A DNA stretch of 35,045 nt from Clostridiales bacterium (GCA_012518885.1 JAAYRG010000042.1:1-35045), one strand, 5' to 3'; counted from the stretch's first letter, positions 25,213 to 34,781 are shown. Notes: a model not told the origin generated them from the sequence alone. Translations and numbers: made by a program.

Positions 25213-26175
25213 TTACTTTTTTCCTTCTTTTTCTCTTACTTGGTCAGCATCTATGTTGGTTTGCTTTAGGAGATAAATTGGCCTGTCCTTTGATTCCATA
25301 TATATTTGTCCAATATATTCCCCAATAATACCAAGAGAAAGTTCAACTATTCCACCAAGAAATAAAACTGCAGACAATAATGTAACATATCCTGGTACTT
25401 CAATCCCATAAATAAAAGTCTTTATTAGAGTAATGGCAATATAAACAAAGGCAAAAAGAGATATAATAAAGCCCATACCCGTAACAACCCTTAGAGGAAC
25501 AATTGAAAATGCTGTAATGCCACCCATACCATACTTAAGCAAGCCCCAAAAACTCCACTTAGTTTCTCCCATGGTACGGTCAACATCATCATATGGTATC
25601 CACTTAGTATTAAAACCAACCCATTCAAAAATACCCTTAGAAAATCTTTGAACTTCAGATAGTTCTAGAACTGCATCCACCATCTGCCTAGACATGATCC
25701 TGTAATCAACTGCCCCTTGAACAAGTTCTAAGTTAGTTAGCTTATTACTTATCTTATAATAAGCCTTGGAAAAGAAATTACGTAGGGGTTCATTATCCTC
25801 TCTTTTAATTCTCCTTGCAGCACAACAATCATAACCATTTTCTATTTCTTTTATCATTTTGTGAATTAGATAAGGAGGGTGTTGTAAGTCAGCATCCATA
25901 ACAATTACATAATCACCGCTAGAGTACCTTAGACCAGCATACATACCTGCCTCTTTACCAAAGTTCCTTGAAAAAGATATGTACTTAACTGCCTCATCTT
26001 CCCTAGCCATCTCTTTAATATAATCTAATGTTTTGTCCTTACTACCGTCATCAATAAAAATAAACCTAAAGATACAATCTACAATATTACCTATAACCTT
26101 TTTGGTTTCCCCATAAAAAGTCCTAATTACTTCTTCCTCATTATAGCAAGGTACTACTATATCAATTGTCTTCAT
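25213..26175 (-). CDS. Polyprenyl-phosphate glycosyltransferase (GT2, CsbB/GtrB-like)
   Basis: The 320-residue enzyme opens TIDIVVPCYNEEEVI. It has the nucleotide-binding IDDGSKDKT (41-49), the metal motif DADLQHP (94-100), and QGAVDYRIMSRQ with EVQRFSKGIFEWVGF, a string shared by GtrB and CsbB. Two membrane helices near 225-285 precede a short cytosolic tail. It should load a sugar onto undecaprenyl phosphate at the inner membrane face, for a flippase (GtrA) and the YfhO transferase. GGAGGG precedes TTACCATG. It sits 40 bases after the CapA-like gene and 65 before yfhO. Confidence 0.92.
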   Translation of the reverse strand: MKTIDIVVPCYNEEEVIRTFYGETKKVIGNIVDCIFRFIFIDDGSKDKTLDYIKEMAREDEAVKYISFSRNFGKEAGMYAGLRYSSGDYVIVMDADLQHPPYLIHKMIKEIENGYDCCAARRIKREDNEPLRNFFSKAYYKISNKLTNLELVQGAVDYRIMSRQMVDAVLELSEVQRFSKGIFEWVGFNTKWIPYDDVDRTMGETKWSFWGLLKYGMGGITAFSIVPLRVVTGMGFIISLFAFVYIAITLIKTFIYGIEVPGYVTLLSAVLFLGGIVELSLGIIGEYIGQIYMESKDRPIYLLKQTNIDADQVREKEGKK

Positions 26176-26215
26176 GGTAATCCCTCCTTTCTAAATGTAA
26201 TATTAGATATTTCTC

Positions 26216-27409
26216 CTATTCATTTAGAGACTCACTAAATTTAATAATTTTCTCCATTACTCTTTCTTTTTCTTCACCTTCTAAGATAGTAGGTTGATAG
26301 TTGTTCCTATCCTTAACAGACGATATAGATGCTGGAATAGTTTCATTTTCTTCAGAAATAAGCTCCCCATTCTTAAAATTAAACTTATGTACGTAAATCA
26401 TAGTATCTTTATCAGATGGGTTTTTGTTACCACCAAAGCAGAAGTTACCAAGGCTATAAACAATATTCTTGCCCTTATATTCTTCTATTCCCTGTAAAAC
26501 ATGAGGATGACTTCCTAGTACAAGGTCTGCTCCCTCATCAATTGTAAAACGTCCTATATTCTTTTGGGCTGAGTTAGGATAGTTGTCTCTTTCTATCCCC
26601 CAGTGATACATGGCTATGATAATATCTGCCCCTTCATCCTTTAACTCCTTTATAGCAGTTCTAATATCTTCCTTGATTTCATCAGATTCATACCATGGAG
26701 TTAAACCAAAGACACCTACCTTAATGCCACGTACATCTTTTATATACCTATTCTTATAACCAAAATACCCTATTCCTGCCTCTTCTAGAGTTGCTATGGT
26801 ATCTTTATATCCTTGGTCTAAATAATCCCTACTGTGGTTATTTGCTAAGCTTACAGCTTCTATATTACCTTGTTTTAATATTTCTACATAAGAAGGGTCT
26901 GCCTTAAACCTAAACTTTTTATCTGCCTTCTTAGTAGCAGTTGTAAGAGTTGTCTCTAAGTTTACTATTGTAATATCATCTTCTTCAAAGATATGTTTTA
27001 CATTTCTAAAGAAGTAACCATAATCCTTATTTTGTACTTCAAATTCATGGTCAAATGACCTTTGGTAGCCATAATCTTCATCCCTGCCAAGAGTTACATC
27101 CCCTGCTGCACTTATTATAATAGTGTCATAGACATCTTCTTCAGTCTCAGGCTCAGTTTCTTCTTCTGTTTCAGGTTCTGTTTCAATCTCGGTCTCTTCC
27201 TCAGTTTCTTCTTCTGTTTCTAGGCTTGTATCTTCTTGTGTTTCATTAACTTGTCCAACTTCCGTAGAGTCATTCTTTCCTAGTAAGTTTTTTGCAAAAG
27301 ACTCTATGCTAATATTCTTAGTTGTAAAAACAACTGCTATGATAGCTACAATAAGAGCAAAAAGTCCAACATTTAGTAATATAAAATACTTTTTCCTATT
27401 TTTTTTCAT
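26216..27409 (-). CDS. CapA-like metallophosphatase-fold protein with an external Glu/Thr repeat stalk
   Basis: After a basic start and a membrane anchor (about 9-28) comes a linker rich in Glu and Thr (64-91, repeating ETE/EETEPE). A PGA_cap domain of the CapA family follows: ISAAGDVTLGRDE, NLETTLTTATKKADKKFRF, SLANNHSRDYLDQG, MYHWGIE and GSHPHVLQGIE. CapA proteins act in poly-gamma-glutamate or related envelope biosynthesis. In this operon, without capB/C, the role is more likely in surface glycopolymer work (inference). The site GGAGG precedes the ATG. Its length (397) is normal. Confidence 0.9.
   Translation of the reverse strand: MKKNRKKYFILLNVGLFALIVAIIAVVFTTKNISIESFAKNLLGKNDSTEVGQVNETQEDTSLETEEETEEETEIETEPETEEETEPETEEDVYDTIIISAAGDVTLGRDEDYGYQRSFDHEFEVQNKDYGYFFRNVKHIFEEDDITIVNLETTLTTATKKADKKFRFKADPSYVEILKQGNIEAVSLANNHSRDYLDQGYKDTIATLEEAGIGYFGYKNRYIKDVRGIKVGVFGLTPWYESDEIKEDIRTAIKELKDEGADIIIAMYHWGIERDNYPNSAQKNIGRFTIDEGADLVLGSHPHVLQGIEEYKGKNIVYSLGNFCFGGNKNPSDKDTMIYVHKFNFKNGELISEENETIPASISSVKDRNNYQPTILEGEEKERVMEKIIKFSESLNE
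27137..27220 (-). repeat. Low-complexity Glu/Thr stalk-coding repeat in the CapA-like gene
   Basis: Twenty-eight codons alternate Glu with Thr/Pro. The DNA shows imperfect repeats of cagtttcttcttctgtttc. Such a tract is prone to slippage, changing stalk length. Confidence 0.7.
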
Positions 27410-27467
27410 CTTTAGTGCCTCCGTACCTTTACATTTATCTATTTGTAATTAGTTCTACATAATAACC

Positions 27468-28535
27468 CTAGTCATAGTCTGCTATAATTTTTTCATATAA
27501 TTGGTCAACCTTTTTAAAGTCCATAGCCTTAATATATATTTTTTCTAAAATCTCATGCTTATCCTTGGCTTCTTTAAACTTGCTCATGCCTTCACTAGTT
27601 AGGGAATCAAATAGTTCTTTATTCTTATTTAATTCAAGCTTCTTATCTTCTAGGTCCCTAATATCTGTCTCTTCATAAAGTAGGTATGATTTATTACTAG
27701 TTTGACTTTCTTCATTCTTAGAAATTAACATAAGATTAAGCTCTTTTATATAAATATGCTGTAATATATCAGGAAGTAGCGGATGATAATAACCTTCTAT
27801 ATCAAAGCCCCTGATGGTTAAGCTTGCAACTATAGTTTCAAGTAGGTCTCCTATATCTTTACAATTAGGAGAGATAAGCTCCCATACCTCCTTATTCTTA
27901 CATAAGCTATCTATATATGAATAATAGCCGTTTGGCGTATATGAATCAGAAAACATCTTTCTTAATTTACCAGCCTTATCATTAGGCTTAAAATTAGAAA
28001 TAACTTCATCAATATCAGAGATTAGACGTCTTTTAATTATACACCTTTTTTTGGTATTTGTTAATAGAGAGTATGTCTTAACTTCTTCTTCTAATAATTT
28101 GCCAGCCATGTTCAAATATCGGTAGCCACTTTGATAAAGCATTGATTTTTCTTGACTTACTTCAATTATCCTATTACGATAATCCATCAAATAATCCCTG
28201 TTTAAATACTTACCAAAGTCTAGTATCTCTTCTACCAAGCAAGGTAATTTGGGTTCTATTACATGTGGGGCAGTTCCATCAACTATCATAAACCTATAAT
28301 CTGGTATATGGACTCCATCAAGACTATTATAATCCGTAGAACAGTGTATATACTCAACAAATAACCCCTTTTTATTAAAATGGCTGGCCACCTTTTTCAT
28401 AAATGAACTTTTACCAACACCGGGGCCACCCTTTAGTATATAGATCCTATCCGCATCATTCGGGTTAATTATATGATCAAAATAGCTATAAAATCCAACT
28501 GCTGAATTAGTTCCAGCAAAAAAATGTTTTTCCAT
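27468..28535 (-). CDS. P-loop ATPase-like protein of the PRK06851 type
   Basis: The ORF track starts six codons early; GGAGGG six bases before the ATG at 28535 fixes the start (355 residues). The first half has KGGPGVGKSSFMKKVA (P-loop 36-43) and IVDGTAPHVIEP, both typical of this clostridial family. As I recall, the second half of the family repeats the P-loop fold. Here its region (TPNGYYSYIDSL ... YYHPLLPDILQHIYIKELNLML) is recognisable, but the expected glycine/lysine loop is replaced by WELISPNCKDIGDLL. The function is unknown. It heads the operon with CapA-like, GT2 and yfhO genes. Confidence 0.8.
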   Translation of the reverse strand: MEKHFFAGTNSAVGFYSYFDHIINPNDADRIYILKGGPGVGKSSFMKKVASHFNKKGLFVEYIHCSTDYNSLDGVHIPDYRFMIVDGTAPHVIEPKLPCLVEEILDFGKYLNRDYLMDYRNRIIEVSQEKSMLYQSGYRYLNMAGKLLEEEVKTYSLLTNTKKRCIIKRRLISDIDEVISNFKPNDKAGKLRKMFSDSYTPNGYYSYIDSLCKNKEVWELISPNCKDIGDLLETIVASLTIRGFDIEGYYHPLLPDILQHIYIKELNLMLISKNEESQTSNKSYLLYEETDIRDLEDKKLELNKNKELFDSLTSEGMSKFKEAKDKHEILEKIYIKAMDFKKVDQLYEKIIADYD

Positions 28536-28586
28536 ACATTTCCCTCCATTCATATATTCACTACTTATATTCTACCCCATTAAAAG

Positions 28587-28628
28587 AATAATGGCTAAAT
28601 AAATATAAAATACTTATTTGCCATTATT
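28587..28628 (-). terminator. Terminator of the ABC-2 exporter operon
   Basis: AATAATGGCAAATAA pairs with TTATTT-A-GCCATTATT, followed by CTTTTAAT. It sits about 42 bases after the last permease stop. Confidence 0.65.
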
Positions 28629-28670
28629 ATATGTAAAGAAAAAATAATAATTAAAATTCCTTATCACTAT

Positions 28671-30032
28671 TTAATTTTTATTTCTAAGTACCTTAACTAC
28701 GTTAGTAACAGTTAATTTCTCACCCTTAAAGAAAATTAGTCCCTTATACAGCTTTCCTGCCAATATAAAGCATATCAATATACTAATACATAGTATTCCA
28801 ATAGAAATTAGTCCTTCTAATATTCCCATACTACCATTTATAATATTGGCCGCTAGGACAAATGGAGAGGAAAATGGGAAGTAATTCATGACTTTACCCC
28901 AAAAGTTACCTTCAAGGACTGGAGACATCATTGCTGCCATACCAAAAATCATTACAGGTAGGTAGAATATACCTGTTCCACTAGATATATCTTCTGCCTT
29001 TCCAAGAGAAGCCCCTACTACTCCAGCAAAACTAAAGTAGAATAAGAATCCTAAAATTAGGGCAAGAAGCGAAAGAATTATGGCTATTACAGAAAAGGCC
29101 ATACCATCACTGTTTTCTTGTACTAACTTAATTATCTCTAGTAAGGGGTTGGTATAATCACTATATTGGTTTCTTAAAAATGCATCTCCTGCAATGAATC
29201 CAAATATTCCACAAGTTATCCAAAGTAAGAATTGCATTATTGCAACTGCTGCCATTGCTAATATTTTCCCGGTAATAACCCTCCTTGGATTTACTGCAGT
29301 TAGTAACATCTCTGTAAGTTTGGATGTTTTTTCTATAAGGAGATTATTCATAATTGATTGGGAATATATAATTAATAACATGTATAAAGCAAAGGAATAA
29401 ATCATTGGAAGTAAGAATTTTATAAGTTCTTCCCCTATGCTAGCCTCTTCTTCCCCTGCCACTACAAAAGAATTAATAGTAGGTGTTAGTAATACACTTA
29501 ACTGGTCACTTGATAGACCACTTTGACTTATCCTATAAATTTCAACAATAGGTACTAGGTTCTCTAGCAACTGCCTTGTCTCATCTTCAGTAATATATGT
29601 TCCTTCTGGAAGTAGTGCATCTAGTAAAATTCCATCTTCACTTCTTGATATATGGATAAGTATGGCATTTGTATTATCTGATAACTTACTCATTTCTTCT
29701 GCAACTTGGCTAGTAGGCTCTTTCATTGTAAAAGAAATCTTATCTAAGTCAGGATGAACTTCATTAGATTGGCTATATCCATCAATAAAAGAGTTAATAC
29801 TAGAAAACTCATTTGTCTTGTCTAATATAAATACATCTTTTATATTATCAAGTCCAATAAAGACCTTATCCTCTTCAACTTTTTTCATACTAAAAGTCAA
29901 GAGAATGAAAATGCCAATAAATACAATTGCTCCTACTACAACAGTAGCAATCTTAAAGGCTTTACTCTTTACTTGTTGCATAAATGTAAAAGAAAATACA
30001 TCTAACCAACTAGAACTAAGACTCCCCTTCAT
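28671..30032 (-). CDS. ABC-2 type exporter permease, second subunit (NatB/YhaP-like)
   Basis: The 453-residue protein has one membrane helix near residue 30, a long external domain (about 55-200), then five or six helices, the ABC2_membrane_3 layout. LLIEKTSKLTEMLLTAVNPRRVITGKILAMA is the coupling region for the ATPase. Its start codon shares an A with the stop of the previous permease (TAATG), so translation is coupled. It probably forms a heterodimer with that protein. The cargo is unknown; relatives are called sodium or peptide exporters. Plus ORFs at 29194 and 29818 are shadows. Confidence 0.88.
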   Translation of the reverse strand: MKGSLSSSWLDVFSFTFMQQVKSKAFKIATVVVGAIVFIGIFILLTFSMKKVEEDKVFIGLDNIKDVFILDKTNEFSSINSFIDGYSQSNEVHPDLDKISFTMKEPTSQVAEEMSKLSDNTNAILIHISRSEDGILLDALLPEGTYITEDETRQLLENLVPIVEIYRISQSGLSSDQLSVLLTPTINSFVVAGEEEASIGEELIKFLLPMIYSFALYMLLIIYSQSIMNNLLIEKTSKLTEMLLTAVNPRRVITGKILAMAAVAIMQFLLWITCGIFGFIAGDAFLRNQYSDYTNPLLEIIKLVQENSDGMAFSVIAIILSLLALILGFLFYFSFAGVVGASLGKAEDISSGTGIFYLPVMIFGMAAMMSPVLEGNFWGKVMNYFPFSSPFVLAANIINGSMGILEGLISIGILCISILICFILAGKLYKGLIFFKGEKLTVTNVVKVLRNKN

Positions 30033-31390
30033 TATCTTGCCTCCTTACTAGTCTTTGATATAGAGATCAAATCCTTAAATTTGATAATATTTCCTTGGTG
30101 TAAAATTATTGTCTGGTATACCTTAGATGTAAAAATTATCACTAAGATTGTACTTATAACTAATAATAAGATGGCAAGTAAGGCAATGCTAATTGTAACC
30201 TTCCCAAACAATAGGTAAACAGGTGTTACAAACACCGATGATATTGGAAATAAAAAAGCAAAATGAGCATAACCACTAGGAACAGATCCTTGAAGGCCGA
30301 TTATAGGTAGGGCAAGGCCCATATATGCTCCTATAATTGTCAAAAATGTATAAACTACCATCCCTTCTCTAAGTTCTTCAATTTTGCTAACAGTAGCTCC
30401 TGTAAGCCCTGCAAGGAATCCATAAAATATAAAGCCTAATACATACATAATTAAAATAACTATTATATTAGCTAGTGTAACGTTCTCAAATACACTTGAA
30501 CCTAAGCTTCTAACTAAAAATTCAGGTAAGTAGGCATCACTATTAAAGGCATTTTTATATATTAAACTAGATAAGCCAAGTCCAAGAACCACACTTGAAA
30601 GCTGAATTATAGTAACTGTTAGCATAGCAAAAACTTTACCCATAATAATTGCCATAGGCTTTATTCTTGTTAGAAGTATTTCAATTAGTTTTGTTGACTT
30701 TTCTGTTACAATAGTTGTTGCTATACCTGAACCACCATAAGAAATAAGCATGGTTATACATACAAAAGCAAAGAGGGCAAAATAGTACTCTTCAAAAGTA
30801 ACACCAAACCTACTGCCTTCTTCTTCCTCTATATCATCCACCTCACCTGTATAGAACTTAAAGTCAGTTATTATTGGTTCTTCAAGCCTCTCTTTTTGTT
30901 CGGTAGTAACACCCAGATTGGATATTACATTTGTCCAGAAAATATCCTCAATAAAGCCTGAAAGATTAATAAGTTCCATTTCAGATACTTTGCCTGAAGG
31001 TGAGTTTATGTAACGCATATTAAACACACCCATATCACTAGTTATATGTAGGAGTATAGCCCCTGAGTCATCCTCTAAAATTTCATTTTCAATTTCATCA
31101 GCAGACTTATCAGTATATTCAAATACTATATCCTTATACAGATTATTTTCTTTAATACTAGAGTAATCAGCTAATGGTAACCCAGTTTCATCAATTACAC
31201 AAACCTTAGATATATCACTAGTCTTAGACTCCCTACTTGGACCATTGGTAATTAGTTCTATTAAGGGCATAGAAACTAGGGCAATTACAAATAGTATTAA
31301 GACAAAAGTTTTAAAAGGCTTACTCTTTAGGGTTTGAACTAAGGTAAAGCCATATACATCTTTTAGTCCATCCAAATTATTCTTCATCAT
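30032..31390 (-). CDS. ABC-2 type exporter permease, first subunit
   Basis: At 452 residues it is a paralogue of the next gene with the same plan: one N-terminal helix, an external domain (about 45-215), and six C-terminal helices. The signature TIVTEKSTKLIEILLTRIKPMAIIMGKVFAM is the counterpart of the motif in its neighbour. The two probably arose by duplication and work as a pair. Its start overlaps the ATPase gene by 14 bases. The cargo cannot be judged from the sequence. Confidence 0.88.
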   Translation of the reverse strand: MMKNNLDGLKDVYGFTLVQTLKSKPFKTFVLILFVIALVSMPLIELITNGPSRESKTSDISKVCVIDETGLPLADYSSIKENNLYKDIVFEYTDKSADEIENEILEDDSGAILLHITSDMGVFNMRYINSPSGKVSEMELINLSGFIEDIFWTNVISNLGVTTEQKERLEEPIITDFKFYTGEVDDIEEEEGSRFGVTFEEYYFALFAFVCITMLISYGGSGIATTIVTEKSTKLIEILLTRIKPMAIIMGKVFAMLTVTIIQLSSVVLGLGLSSLIYKNAFNSDAYLPEFLVRSLGSSVFENVTLANIIVILIMYVLGFIFYGFLAGLTGATVSKIEELREGMVVYTFLTIIGAYMGLALPIIGLQGSVPSGYAHFAFLFPISSVFVTPVYLLFGKVTISIALLAILLLVISTILVIIFTSKVYQTIILHQGNIIKFKDLISISKTSKEAR

Positions 31391-32315
31391 CTACTACCCC
31401 CACCTTTTCTACAAATATCTCATGTAGAGATGGTTCACGAAGCTCAAATTTAATAACTGGGATTTGTTCTTCAATTAGCCTCCTAAGTAGTAGAGTTGCG
31501 GTTTCCTCTTCCTCAACTCTGATATGGTACTCCATAGGACTTTGACTAACTAAGCTAAGGCCATACTCTTTAATTATAGGTAGGATATCACCCTCACAGC
31601 GTAAAAACAGATTAACCCTTCCGTAACCCTTTTTTATTTCATTTAGGTTGCCCTGTAATACAGTCTTACCACGATTTAAAATAGTAATATCTTCGCAGAA
31701 CTCTTCAATTACAGGCATTTGATGGCTAGACATAATAAGATACTTACCCTTATTAATCTCTTCCCTAATTATTGACTTGAATAAGTCTGAGTTAACTGGG
31801 TCAAGGCCACTTAAGGGTTCATCTAGTATTAGTAACTCAGGATCAGAAAGTAGGGCAATCATAAGTTGAATCTTTTGCTGGTTACCCTTAGATAATTGCT
31901 CAGCTGTATAGAATTTCTTCTTATTTTTCTTAAGTTTACTAGGGTAAACATAATCTTCTACATCAAGCCTTTCTGACCAATATGCAATTTTTTCCTTAGC
32001 TTCCTTTCTTGGCATGTTCTTTAATTTTGCAAAATAAAGCAATTGGTCCATAATTGTATACTTAGGATAAAGTCCTCTCTCTTCTGGCAAATAACCTACA
32101 TTACTAGTAGTTGGGTCAAGAGGCTTACCCTTCCAAGTTACTCTACCTTCTTCAAAATTAAGCATACCAAGTAAAATACGAAGGGCAGTTGTTTTTCCTG
32201 CACCATTAGTCCCAAGCAAGGCATAAACTCCCGGTTCCTCAATCTTAAAACTTAGATGGTCCAATACAGTCTTATCTCCATATTTCTTTGTTAAATCATT
32301 AGCTAGTAATGCCAT
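31377..32315 (-). CDS. ABC exporter ATP-binding protein (NatA/YhaQ-like)
   Basis: The 312-residue ATPase has Walker A GTNGAGKTT (35-43), signature LSKGNQQKIQ (141-150), Walker B LLILDEPLSGLDP and the H-loop SSHQMP. The LSKGNQQK variant and the C-terminal DUF4162-type domain (from about 215, ending SLHEIFVEKVG) are typical of NatA/YhaQ exporters. It heads a three-gene operon with two permeases, all overlapping. GGAGG is well placed before the ATG. The 275-base gap upstream (to 32590) shows no clear promoter for either side by eye, only A/T tracts. Confidence 0.92.
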   Translation of the reverse strand: MALLANDLTKKYGDKTVLDHLSFKIEEPGVYALLGTNGAGKTTALRILLGMLNFEEGRVTWKGKPLDPTTSNVGYLPEERGLYPKYTIMDQLLYFAKLKNMPRKEAKEKIAYWSERLDVEDYVYPSKLKKNKKKFYTAEQLSKGNQQKIQLMIALLSDPELLILDEPLSGLDPVNSDLFKSIIREEINKGKYLIMSSHQMPVIEEFCEDITILNRGKTVLQGNLNEIKKGYGRVNLFLRCEGDILPIIKEYGLSLVSQSPMEYHIRVEEEETATLLLRRLIEEQIPVIKFELREPSLHEIFVEKVGVVDDEE

Positions 32316-32590
32316 ACAATAACCTCCAAAATTATTTACTGTTTTCTATTTTACACTGTATATATTGTTGATATGTTAAATTTTTCTTAAATTTTGTAAG
32401 GCAAGTGGAGAAAATTGATAAGATAGTGAGATGGAGTATTTGCATTATTTTATTTTATTTTTTTGCAAGATTAATGAGCTATTAGTGTATAAGTATTTTA
32501 AGCTTAAATATAAAAGCTAAATAATCACATAATATAAATAGAAATAGAAATAGAAAATATTAAATGATAACATAAAAAAGGAGTTTTATT

Positions 32591-33433
32591 ATGGCTATTA
32601 GAATAATTACAGATACACCATCAGATATATCATTTGCAGAAGCTAAGGAAATGAATATAGATCTTGTTCCCCTAAAAATTAATGTAGACGATAAGTCTTA
32701 CCGTGAAGGTATTGATATTACTGTTGATGAGTTTTATCAAATGCTAGAAACATCAAAGACTTTACCTACTACAAGTACACCTTCTCCTGAAAACTTTCTT
32801 ACATACTTTGAGGAAGCTAGAGATGCTGGTGATGATGTAATAGTAATATCTCTTGCAGCTGGCCTTAGCGGTACTTATCAATGTGCTGTTCTTGCTAAGG
32901 AGATAGCAGGTTATTCAAATATTCATGTTATCGATTCAGAACAAGCAACTCTAGGAGAAATGGTCCTTGTTAGGTATGCGGTTAAATTAAGGGATGAAGG
33001 AAAGACAGTCAAGGAAATTGTTGATGCTATTGAGACAAGTAAGAAAAAAGTAGTAATATTAGCGGTTTTAGATACTCTTGAATATCTCCAAAAGGGTGGA
33101 CGTTTACCAAAGAGTGTGGCTATTGCTGGTGGCCTATTAAAAATTAAGCCTATGATTACTTTAAAGGAAGGAGCTATAGAAGTAGTTGGTAAGGCGAGAG
33201 GTCATAAGGCAGCCCTTAAGAATATGTTGGCTGAAATTGATAAGTATCCTGATTTTGATACTTCTGCCCCTATTGTTTATGGGTATACAAAAACTCCTGA
33301 CCAATGTCTTAAACTTAAAGAAGAGGCAGATAAAAAATATAATTTAAAGGATACAAAAATGTACCCAATTGGGAGTGTTATTGGGACCCATGCAGGACCA
33401 GGAGCCTTTGCAATTGGATTTTTACACAATTAA
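32591..33433 (+). CDS. DegV family protein (fatty-acid-binding, FakB-like), second copy
   Basis: The 280-residue protein has IITDTPSDISFAEAKEMNI at the start, SLAAGLSGTYQCAVLA for the ligand carboxylate, DSEQATLGEMVLVRYA, and LEYLQKGGRLPKSVA. The TPSD start replaces the usual DST(C/A)D. It is only distantly like the first DegV at 9663, so the two may bind different fatty acids, as in other Firmicutes with several FakB proteins. It has a strong site (AAAAAGGAG) and a single-gene layout ending in a bidirectional terminator. Confidence 0.93.
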   Translation: MAIRIITDTPSDISFAEAKEMNIDLVPLKINVDDKSYREGIDITVDEFYQMLETSKTLPTTSTPSPENFLTYFEEARDAGDDVIVISLAAGLSGTYQCAVLAKEIAGYSNIHVIDSEQATLGEMVLVRYAVKLRDEGKTVKEIVDAIETSKKKVVILAVLDTLEYLQKGGRLPKSVAIAGGLLKIKPMITLKEGAIEVVGKARGHKAALKNMLAEIDKYPDFDTSAPIVYGYTKTPDQCLKLKEEADKKYNLKDTKMYPIGSVIGTHAGPGAFAIGFLHN

Positions 33434-33451
33434 TAAGTAACTTTAATATAC

Positions 33452-33498
33452 AAAAAGGGTATGGATAAACTATTAAAGTTTATCCATACCCTTTTTTT
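33452..33498. terminator. Bidirectional terminator between degV and the DUF1540 gene
   Basis: AAAAAGGGTATGGATAAACT and its exact complement surround a five-base loop, with a TTTTTTT tract on the plus strand and the same on the minus. Confidence 0.95.
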
Positions 33499-33506
33499 AA
33501 TTAAGA

Positions 33507-33692
33507 TTAAAAGAACTTATCACCTTTTGCAATGAAAGAACCACATTCTGTATCTTCTGATGTTTGAGAGTTTTTTGTTGTACTAGTAACTCTTATTGAA
33601 TCAAGAGTACAATAATCTGCATTATTTGCATGATACTTACATTCTTCTACTACACACTGGATACTTGGGTTTTTTTCTTTGTTGTTTAGCAT
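33507..33692 (-). CDS. DUF1540 family small cysteine protein
   Basis: The ORF track begins at 33812, but GGGAG eight bases before the ATG at 33692 gives the real start of a 61-residue protein. One DUF1540 domain is present, with IQCVVEECKYHANNADYCTLDSIRV and CGSFI, and cysteines at 13, 18, 28 and 50 that probably bind metal. DUF1540 proteins are common in spore-forming Clostridia; their function is unknown. It lies downstream of cysK by 153 bases with no clear terminator between. Confidence 0.88.
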   Translation of the reverse strand: MLNNKEKNPSIQCVVEECKYHANNADYCTLDSIRVTSTTKNSQTSEDTECGSFIAKGDKFF

Positions 33693-33845
33693 TATCAAAT
33701 CTCCCTTCCTTGCATAAAATTCTAATTGATATGGGTCTTTAAAACCCTCTATCATTATTAGAATAAACACTTTACATTTATTTATGCAGTGGGAAATATA
33801 GCTAAACCACAAGGTCTAGGCTTAGTTCATTATGATTTATTTAAA

Positions 33846-34781
33846 TTAGTCTTCTTTAAAAAGATCAGTAGATAAATATCTTTCACCAGTATCTGGTAGT
33901 ATTACCACAATATTCTTCCCTGCAAATTCTTCTCTCTTTGCAACTTGGGTAGCAGCCCAAAGTGCTGCACCTGATGAAATACCTACTAAAATTCCTTCTG
34001 TTCCTGCAACTTTTCTTGAAGTTTCAAAGGCATCCTCATTCTCTACAGTTATTATCTCATCATATAGTTTAGTATCAAGTACTTCAGGAACAAAACCTGC
34101 GCCGATACCCTGAATTTTGTGAGCTCCAGCCTTATTCTGGGAAAGTACTGGTGAACCAGTTGGTTCTACTGCAACTATCTTGATATTTGGATTCTTTTCT
34201 CTTAGATACTTACCAGCACCTGTAATTGTTCCACCAGTTCCAATTCCTGCTACGAAAACATCAACCTTACCTTCTGTTGCTTCCCATATTTCTGGACCTG
34301 TTGTATTATAATGAACTTCTGGATTTGCTTGGTTAACAAACTGGCCTGGTATGAATGAGTTTGGTGTTTCTTTTTGAATCTCTTCTGCTTTAGCTATAGC
34401 ACCCTTCATTCCTTTAGTTCCATCAGTTAGTACTAATTCTGCACCATAACCCTTAAGAAGTTTCCTTCTTTCAATACTCATAGTTTCAGGCATTACAATA
34501 ATTGTTTTATAACCCTTTGCTGCTGCCATAGAAGCAATACCAATACCAGTATTACCACTTGTTGGTTCAATGATAGTAGCTCCTGGTTTAATTAAACCCT
34601 TCCTCTCAGCATCTTGTATCATTGCAAGTGCTATTCTATCCTTAACACTTCCTGCTGGGTTAAAGTATTCTAACTTTGCAAGTACACTTGCTTTTGCCCC
34701 TTCTTCTTTACCGTAGTTTGAAAGTTCAAGTAATGGTGTATTTCCTACTAATTCAGTTACGCTCTTTGCTAATCTTGCCAT
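33846..34781 (-). CDS. cysK: Cysteine synthase A (O-acetylserine sulfhydrylase)
   Basis: The enzyme makes cysteine from O-acetylserine and sulfide using pyridoxal phosphate. The 311-residue protein has the PLP lysine in [11 protein letters not shown] (Lys47), the substrate loop [10 protein letters not shown] (74-79 core) and the phosphate-binding [12 protein letters not shown]. Its length is typical of CysK. It ends in [16 protein letters not shown] lies before the start AATAAATTATG. No cysE or sulfur transporter is within the window; the gene stands behind a perfect promoter and a leader of about 180 bases. Confidence 0.95.
   Translation of the reverse strand: MARLAKSVTELVGNTPLLELSNYGKEEGAKASVLAKLEYFNPAGSVKDRIALAMIQDAERKGLIKPGATIIEPTSGNTGIGIASMAAAKGYKTIIVMPETMSIERRKLLKGYGAELVLTDGTKGMKGAIAKAEEIQKETPNSFIPGQFVNQANPEVHYNTTGPEIWEATEGKVDVFVAGIGTGGTITGAGKYLREKNPNIKIVAVEPTGSPVLSQNKAGAHKIQGIGAGFVPEVLDTKLYDEIITVENEDAFETSRKVAGTEGILVGISSGAALWAATQVAKREEFAGKNIVVILPDTGERYLSTDLFKED

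Noticed and set aside
32536-32553. Three copies of AAATAG in the leader of the second degV
   Set aside because: Too short and too AT-rich to separate from chance; no sign of a functional repeat.
32316-32590. Promoters for the ABC exporter and second degV
   Set aside because: TTGCAA with TATAAG is spaced 19 bases and the minus strand offers only TTAACA 20 bases from TAAAAT; neither is good enough to call.
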